From positions 186,001 through 250,000 of the forward strand of contig NZ_JABMKW010000016.1 in NCBI RefSeq assembly GCF_013204795.1: a stretch of DNA of 64,000 nt, written 5' to 3'. Made by a program: the position numbers and the translations under genes. This document shows, in pieces, positions 58,720 to 64,000 of this stretch. Position 1 is the stretch's first letter; each line of letters opens with the position of its first letter. Below the pieces are notes generated by a model. The model was not told the DNA's origin. It worked only from the letters and a program-made list of their open reading frames with translations, and did no database searches. The DNA is from Pedobacter panaciterrae (GTDB taxonomy: Bacteria > Bacteroidota > Bacteroidia > Sphingobacteriales > Sphingobacteriaceae).

Positions 58720-61113
58720 ATGCCAGATTCCCAAATCAAAACGCATGCAGAAAACTTATCTTCTTTATTAACATATAAATTATTACTGATTTTATCAGTC
58801 TTGCTTCTTATTGCAACCCCTTTTATCTCATTTGCGCAAAACGGCAATTCAAAGGCTTCGCTATCAGGCATAGTCAATGACACTGAGGGCCAACCGCTGA
58901 AATATGCAACTGTTACCGTGAGTGGCGGCAAAAGCATTCCGACAGATAAACTCGGCAGATTCCTGATCAAGGATCTATCTGCCGGTGCTCACCGCATTAG
59001 TGTCAGCCTGGTCGGCTATCAGACTTTAGTCAAAGAGGTAACGCTTATTGCTGATACCACCACCGAAGTTTCTTTTGTGCTTGAAACAGGAAATGCCCTT
59101 TCTGAAGTGGTTGTTACTGCTGGTAGAAAACCAGAAAGCCTGAAAGATGTTCCCTCCTCAGTTACCATTCTTACCGCAAGGGATGTAAAGGAACAGTTGA
59201 ACGTTAATCCTTCAGTTACCGCCATCCTGGGAAATACCGTACCGGGATTGGGAACTTCCAGTAATAAGGCCACCAATTCAGGACAGACCCTACGTGGCCG
59301 TCAGGTATTGGTACTGATTGACGGTATTCCCCAATCTACGCCACTTATGAACGGAAGTCGTGATATCCGTACACTTGACCCGGCAGCTATTGAACGTGTT
59401 GAGGTCATTAAGGGTGCAACTTCTATTTATGGTAATGGATCTGCAGGTGGTATTATTAACTTTATCACAAAAAAACCCACTGCTGATAAAACGTTTAGCG
59501 GTACCAGCAGTGTGGGATTAAATGGTAACCTGGCACATCCGTCAAACACAACGGGATACCGATTTTCGCAAACTTTTTCAGGAACGATAAATAAGTTTTC
59601 CTATGTGGTTAATGGCACATATAATTATACCGGGGTGTTAAAGGATGCTAAAGGGAACGTGAATGCCCAGCCTGATGGACTTGGTGAGAATTCACTTTAT
59701 AATACCTTTGTTAAACTTGCGTACAAACCAAATGAGCATAGTGAAATTATTGCTTCATATAACCTGTTTAGAAGTGTACAAAGCAGCGATTACATCAACG
59801 TAACGGGCAAATACGGCGAAAACCCTTCGGTAGGTAAAAAAGGAGATGATCCCGGAGAAGCCGCAGGTACACCGTACAACCACAATGCCTTGGTTTCCTA
59901 TCATAATGATGCGCTGCCTTTAGCCAGTTCTCTTGATGTTTCGGCTTATTACAATAGCTTTATATCTATGAACAGATATGTGGAGAAAGCAACGGCCTGG
60001 TACGGCCCGGGACAAACCAAAATACAGTCGTTCAAAAAAGGTGTTCGCCTAACATTGAACACCCCATGGAAAATGGGCGCTTTTGGCGATGGAGAACTGA
60101 CTTACGGACTCGATCTGTTAAGCGACAGAACCAATCAGGTTCTTACCGATGGCAGGGTATACATTCCGGACATGAACATGCTTAATCTTGCACCATATGC
60201 CCAGATGAAGATGGACATAATGACCAATTTTGTTTTGAAAGCCGGAGTTCGTTATGAAAATGCCCGTGTTAAAGTACAGGATTTCAGCACTATTGCCAGA
60301 GGGCCTAACGGCGAAGGCAGTATTGCTGTTACCGGGGGTAAGATTCCTTATCATAGCACTACTTTCAATGCTGGTTTAAGATACAACAAATATGATATCT
60401 TTAATCCTTTTGTAAGTTTCTCTCAAGGCTTTGCAATCAACGAGCTGGGTCGTATCTTAAGAAGTGCAACCAGCAATACGCTGGAAAGCATTGCCACAGA
60501 TCCTATTATTACCAATAATTACGAGGCGGGTTTCAGCAGCAGGCTAGGCATTGTTAATTTAACCGCATCTTATTATATAAGTACTTCTAAATTGGGGGCT
60601 AACCTTGTTGATGTTGGAGGATACCTTGTACCTCAGCGCGAACCGGAAAGAATCCATGGCTACGAAATTTCGGCTGATGTATACTTTAGTCAGAAATGGA
60701 CAGCGGGAGGCAGCTACTCTTATGTAGAAGGAAAAGCAGAACAAACAGGCGGCACAAAAGTATATATGAATGGTTTACGCATTGCGCCACCTAAAGCAAC
60801 TGCTTACCTGGGCTACCGTCCGTTGAGTTCGCTTGATGTGAAACTATATTGGGTATATACCGAGGGTCGTGATCGTTTTGATGTACGCGCTAATGGTTTG
60901 TATGCCAACAGTGAAGGTCCGGTTAAACCGGTAAGTCTTTTCAACCTGTCGGCCGGCTACAGATTTAACAGTAAGTGGTCAGCCGGACTAGGTGTAGAAA
61001 ATTTGCTGAATAGTTCATATTACCCGGTAGTAAGCCAGTACCGCGCCATTGATGCAGAATATGTACGTGGCAACGGCGCAACCATGAGTCTGAATCTTTC
61101 TTATAACTTTTAA
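58720..61113 (+). CDS. TonB-dependent siderophore-type outer-membrane receptor
   Basis: A 797-aa receptor with an extended signal (membrane stretch about 20-42, ending SFAQ). A carboxypeptidase-like regulatory domain (about 48-122, LSGIVNDTEGQPLKYATVTV) and the TonB-box region ALSEVVVTAGRKPESL follow. The plug domain contains LRGRQVLVLIDGIPQSTPL and VEVIKGATSIYGNGSAGG. The barrel of about 22 strands ends ATMSLNLSYNF with the terminal Phe. It belongs to the FhuA/FepA-like class that takes up ferric siderophores. It is 2 bp upstream of a PepSY membrane protein, a common iron-uptake neighbour. No Fur box was recognised. Confidence 0.94.
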   Translation: MPDSQIKTHAENLSSLLTYKLLLILSVLLLIATPFISFAQNGNSKASLSGIVNDTEGQPLKYATVTVSGGKSIPTDKLGRFLIKDLSAGAHRISVSLVGYQTLVKEVTLIADTTTEVSFVLETGNALSEVVVTAGRKPESLKDVPSSVTILTARDVKEQLNVNPSVTAILGNTVPGLGTSSNKATNSGQTLRGRQVLVLIDGIPQSTPLMNGSRDIRTLDPAAIERVEVIKGATSIYGNGSAGGIINFITKKPTADKTFSGTSSVGLNGNLAHPSNTTGYRFSQTFSGTINKFSYVVNGTYNYTGVLKDAKGNVNAQPDGLGENSLYNTFVKLAYKPNEHSEIIASYNLFRSVQSSDYINVTGKYGENPSVGKKGDDPGEAAGTPYNHNALVSYHNDALPLASSLDVSAYYNSFISMNRYVEKATAWYGPGQTKIQSFKKGVRLTLNTPWKMGAFGDGELTYGLDLLSDRTNQVLTDGRVYIPDMNMLNLAPYAQMKMDIMTNFVLKAGVRYENARVKVQDFSTIARGPNGEGSIAVTGGKIPYHSTTFNAGLRYNKYDIFNPFVSFSQGFAINELGRILRSATSNTLESIATDPIITNNYEAGFSSRLGIVNLTASYYISTSKLGANLVDVGGYLVPQREPERIHGYEISADVYFSQKWTAGGSYSYVEGKAEQTGGTKVYMNGLRIAPPKATAYLGYRPLSSLDVKLYWVYTEGRDRFDVRANGLYANSEGPVKPVSLFNLSAGYRFNSKWSAGLGVENLLNSSYYPVVSQYRAIDAEYVRGNGATMSLNLSYNF

Positions 61114-61115
61114 TA

Positions 61116-62258
61116 ATGCTGCGGAAACTCTTTTTCTGGCTGCATAAATGGCTTGGTCTGATTACAGGCCTGGTTGTTTTGATTGTTAGTATAACTGGTT
61201 GTATAAATGTCTTTTCGGATGAACTAAAAGAATACTTTTATCATAAGCGATATTATGTAGAAGCTGAGGGGAATCGCAACTTTTTAAATTTCAGTGAGCT
61301 GCGCAATCAGGCGCAAAAAGCGCTTGGGCCGGATGTTAAGATTACCCGCAGTGAGATCTATCCTGCTAAAGGCCACACCTGGATATTTCGTGCATCGCTA
61401 ACGGATAAGAAAGCCATCGGACACTGGAACTACTACAAATATTATTACAGGGTTTATGTGAACCCCTACAATGGAAAAGTAGTATACGTGGAAGACACGC
61501 GAAATGAATTCTTTCAACTGGTGTTGAACCTGCACATGAACCTACTATTGGGTGACTCAGTTGGCGGCATGGTAACAGGAATTTCGGCGCTATGCTTTTT
61601 TGTTTTATTGTTGAGCGGTCTGATTCTGTGGTTTCCTCGGAAATGGAAGACAAAAGCCTTCAAAAAAGGGTTTGTAATTAAGCGTAATGTAGGAATAAAG
61701 CGACGGATTTATGATTTACACAATGTATCGGGCTTTTATATCCTGATTCCAGCGATTCTGATCTGTGTAACAGGTTTGGTCTTCGCTTTTCCCTGGGCTG
61801 ATCAGTCTGTTCAGTTCCTGGCCAATGGCGGAAAAGCTGCTGAAAAGCGCATTATTCCATTATCTACGCCCAACGAGACCTACCATCCTCAGTCAACAGA
61901 TAGCGCTATTACTCATCTTTTCCAATTGCATCCTCAAGCAGATATACTATCGATCCGCTTCCGCGAAAAGAATACAGATCCAATGGATGTTCAGGTACGG
62001 CTTGCCAAAAATCGTACACACCTGTTCGAATGGTATTATTTTGACCGTAACAACGGCAAACTGTTAATGAAGTACGGCGATCAGGACGTAAAGGGTGGTG
62101 AGAAATTCAGAAGTATGAATTACGACATTCATACCGGAGCCTATGCGGGCATCCCAACCAAGCTACTTGCTTTCTTTGTTTCATTAATCTGTGCCGGCAT
62201 GCCCATCACAGGCTTTTTAATGTGGTATAACAAAGGGAACAAAAAGCGGTCGAGATAA
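61116..62258 (+). CDS. PepSY-associated transmembrane protein (iron-uptake type)
   Basis: This 380-aa inner-membrane protein begins MLRKLFFWLHKWLGLITGLV, typical of PepSY_TM proteins. It has about four helices (about 15-35, 145-170, 200-225, 350-372) and PepSY-like periplasmic parts (VYVNPYNGKVVYVED and LFEWYYFDRNNGKLLM). Conserved His residues in the helices (HKWLG, LHMNLLLG, DLHNVSGFY, DIHTGAY) are the kind that bind haem in ferric-siderophore reductases of this family. It follows the receptor by 2 bp, so it probably reduces or helps release the imported iron. Confidence 0.9.
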   Translation: MLRKLFFWLHKWLGLITGLVVLIVSITGCINVFSDELKEYFYHKRYYVEAEGNRNFLNFSELRNQAQKALGPDVKITRSEIYPAKGHTWIFRASLTDKKAIGHWNYYKYYYRVYVNPYNGKVVYVEDTRNEFFQLVLNLHMNLLLGDSVGGMVTGISALCFFVLLLSGLILWFPRKWKTKAFKKGFVIKRNVGIKRRIYDLHNVSGFYILIPAILICVTGLVFAFPWADQSVQFLANGGKAAEKRIIPLSTPNETYHPQSTDSAITHLFQLHPQADILSIRFREKNTDPMDVQVRLAKNRTHLFEWYYFDRNNGKLLMKYGDQDVKGGEKFRSMNYDIHTGAYAGIPTKLLAFFVSLICAGMPITGFLMWYNKGNKKRSR

Positions 62259-62345
62259 GTATCCTCAATTTAGTTGATTGCCACCTGGTAGTGCGTAAAA
62301 CATTTTTTAACTTTAATCAAATGTTTAGTGGAAATCGAAGATAAT

Positions 62346-62837
62346 ATGGATTCTAATGTAAAGATTATCAGTAGCGATGAAGGAGAAACATTAGCGATAG
62401 CTGGTGGCAATTACAGAATTGTAATCTCCGGAGATCAGACCAATGGCAACTATGCTGTTATTGAAATGACTGTTCCTCCAGGTGGAGGCCCACCACCCCA
62501 CTCCCATCCCGAAACTCAGGAAATGTTCCACGTTCTGGAAGGAGAAGTGGAATTTAAAACAGAAGCAGGTAAGCAAACTGTTGGTAAAGATGGCTTTGTA
62601 AATATACCCTTTGGTGGGGCGGTACACTGTTTTAAAAACATCTCTGAAAACCATGCACGCTTACTCTGCACGGTGGTACCGGCAGGACTGGAAAATCTAT
62701 TTAAGGAAATAGGCGTACCTGTATTGCCGGGTCAGATTCTGCCAGTTCCTGAATTAAACGACAAGCGAAGAGAATTTTTAAAAGAAATAGACCTAAAATA
62801 TAATCAGAAAACCTATCCTCCAGACTTTCTAGGCTAG
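62346..62837 (+). CDS. Cupin-domain protein
   Basis: A 163-aa single-domain cupin. The first motif is GPPPHSHPETQEMFHVLEGEVEF, with the His-x-His and Glu metal ligands (HSHPETQE). The second is NIPFGGAVHCFKNIS, with the late His. The start is the ATG at 62346 (MDSNVKIISSD); the in-frame GTG at 62328 adds six residues with no support. It is 87 bp after the PepSY gene on the same strand. The reaction is unknown; similar proteins include quercetin dioxygenase-like and isomerase-like cupins. Confidence 0.88.
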   Translation: MDSNVKIISSDEGETLAIAGGNYRIVISGDQTNGNYAVIEMTVPPGGGPPPHSHPETQEMFHVLEGEVEFKTEAGKQTVGKDGFVNIPFGGAVHCFKNISENHARLLCTVVPAGLENLFKEIGVPVLPGQILPVPELNDKRREFLKEIDLKYNQKTYPPDFLG

Positions 62838-62889
62838 TAGCTAGGGATAGAAGTCTGCAATACCGAAATCATAGAACATTACTGCTACA

Positions 62890-64000
62890 CTATTGGCCAA
62901 TGGCCAATGAAAGATTAAACATTACGTACCTGCCCAACAACGAGGCACTACTAGTAGATTTTACAACATTGCTGACATAATTATTAACTAGTGTTTTTAC
63001 ATCAAAAAGGTTTTTACCTATAATGCTGTATTTTAAGCGTGTGTTTTTAGGCTGATATATGAGCTCCGAATTTAATATATGATAATTCGTTTTGTTAAGC
63101 TGATATAGGTCAAAAGAAACCAATTGTGTTAAACCACCGCCAAATTTAATCCTTGAAGCAGCAGAATATTTACGGACAATGTTATTGTTTATCCTATTAT
63201 CGGCTAAATAAGTGGCATCTTTGATATATTGAAATTGTCCTGAAAAGTTCAATGGAAATTTAAAGCCCGTAGATAGCTTAAAATCAAATGCGTTATTGAA
63301 ATTAGTATAATTATTTATTTGATTGCTAATTGATGCGTAATAATTGGTTTTGGATCGACCAAAATTTAAGGTGAAATCTGTAGAAATAACCGGGATAAAT
63401 TTTTGAAAAACAGCATTTCCTCCTAATTTTTTTATCCCCTTATAAAAATCCAGTTGCGTGTAAAACAAGGTATTATCAAAATAATTAGCGGTAAGAAAAC
63501 CTGATGCGCTATAGCTTGCATTGCCCGATAACTGAAATGAAAAATATTTATCAGAAAAAGATCTGTTGTTATAGTATGCCCGTATGATATGGCTGTTAAA
63601 GTAATATATACGATCTAAACCTGTATTGATATTCCTAACATCTGTTACCAAACTGTTTTTGTAATAATCAAAATCATCCGTGGAGGTATTCTGAATTTTG
63701 TAATTTAAGGACAGCTGCTGATAATCACTTAATTTAGCAGTGATGTTGAGTTCTGGCTGTAAGTAAAAGTAGGTGCTATCCTGCTCATACACACTAATAT
63801 GTTTTATGTTTCCCCTTAATAAACCCTGCACTTTGATAATTTTGTTATCGAAAGTATATTTCGCCGCTAGATAAAGTAACCGACTATCCGTAACAACATC
63901 ATTTTGAAAATCTTCTCCAAGAAGGGTTTGATTAAAATTATCTACCCTATAAAGATTAGTAAAGGTTTGTGTTTGTTTAATGTTACCTCCCCCATTTAAG
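62890..64000 (-). CDS. Outer-membrane beta-barrel protein, 5'-truncated by the window edge
   Basis: The reading frame is open from its stop at 62890 through the right edge, so the start is outside the window; an in-frame GTG at 63831 is not the true start. About 370 residues are visible. They alternate hydrophobic and polar residues in strand-length segments (for example SFQLSGNASYSASGFL and STGFKFPLNFSGQFQYIK), rich in Asn, Tyr and Ser. It ends MFNLSLAIGQ. The pattern is that of the C-terminal barrel of a TonB-dependent receptor-like or carboxypeptidase-regulatory-domain outer-membrane protein. The C-terminal residue is not Phe. The plug and any signal are not visible. Confidence 0.8.
   Translation of the reverse strand, partial: LNGGGNIKQTQTFTNLYRVDNFNQTLLGEDFQNDVVTDSRLLYLAAKYTFDNKIIKVQGLLRGNIKHISVYEQDSTYFYLQPELNITAKLSDYQQLSLNYKIQNTSTDDFDYYKNSLVTDVRNINTGLDRIYYFNSHIIRAYYNNRSFSDKYFSFQLSGNASYSASGFLTANYFDNTLFYTQLDFYKGIKKLGGNAVFQKFIPVISTDFTLNFGRSKTNYYASISNQINNYTNFNNAFDFKLSTGFKFPLNFSGQFQYIKDATYLADNRINNNIVRKYSAASRIKFGGGLTQLVSFDLYQLNKTNYHILNSELIYQPKNTRLKYSIIGKNLFDVKTLVNNYVSNVVKSTSSASLLGRYVMFNLSLAIGQ

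Noticed and set aside
1..64000. tRNA or rRNA genes
   Set aside because: No cloverleaf-like segment or conserved T-loop in a gap was recognised; similar strings occur only inside coding sequence.

Overview
The window looks like a chromosomal segment of a Bacteroidota bacterium, most likely Sphingobacteriaceae (Pedobacter-like). The signs are a SusC/SusD pair, several FtsX-type permeases ending in DALKYE, TAnnTTTG-type -7 promoter elements, AT-rich leaders with few Shine-Dalgarno sites, and frequent TAATG stop/start overlaps. No tRNA, rRNA, CRISPR array or intact insertion sequence was seen. Both edges cut genes: an FtsX permease on the left and an outer-membrane beta-barrel protein on the right.

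Region 1 (1-13257) is an ABC-type system. Four paralogous MacB/FtsX-like permeases (the first truncated), one LolD/MacB-type ATPase and one HlyD-type adaptor lie on the minus strand. Divergent from them are an NtrC-type sigma-54 activator and its histidine kinase. The shared intergenic region holds a -24/-12 promoter in front of the adaptor and two tandem 16-bp operator-like palindromes, so the control circuit can be read from the DNA.

Region 2 (13258-15942) is glgA-glgC for glycogen synthesis. It is followed by a 537-bp gene-free stretch with a long cruciform-like inverted repeat and an extended terminator. Region 3 (16480-23757) is an assimilatory sulfate reduction operon in the order sulfite reductase, cobA, a siroheme-dehydrogenase/TauE fusion, cysH, cysD, cysN. 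The cysteine pattern of CysH fits direct APS reduction, and no APS kinase is seen. A terminator-like hairpin lies in the operon leader.

Region 4 (24162-30468) holds a small basic histone-like protein, two alkaline-phosphatase-superfamily enzymes, two metallophosphoesterases, a CDP-alcohol phosphatidyltransferase-like protein and a GtrA protein. Region 5 (30762-41616) is the most interesting part. A cupin-type XRE regulator precedes a SusC/SusD outer-membrane pair, phosphonoacetate hydrolase (PhnA), phosphonoacetaldehyde dehydrogenase (PhnY), a FAD-dependent amine oxidase-like enzyme and a DUF5690/MFS transporter. It reads as an outer-membrane-to-phosphate route for 2-aminoethylphosphonate or N-methylated relatives, arranged like a polysaccharide utilization locus.

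Region 6 (41734-53356, minus) is an export and envelope block: a heterodimeric ABC exporter, a TolC/MFP/RND tripartite pump, an OmpR-type two-component system and a PAP2 phosphatase. Region 7 (53408-64000) holds a DUF1080 hydrolase with a Gfo/Idh/MocA oxidoreductase (3-keto-sugar type), a DGPF/YCII protein with an ECF42-like sigma factor, an FG-GAP lipoprotein, a siderophore-type TonB receptor with a PepSY membrane protein, a cupin protein and the 5'-truncated barrel protein.
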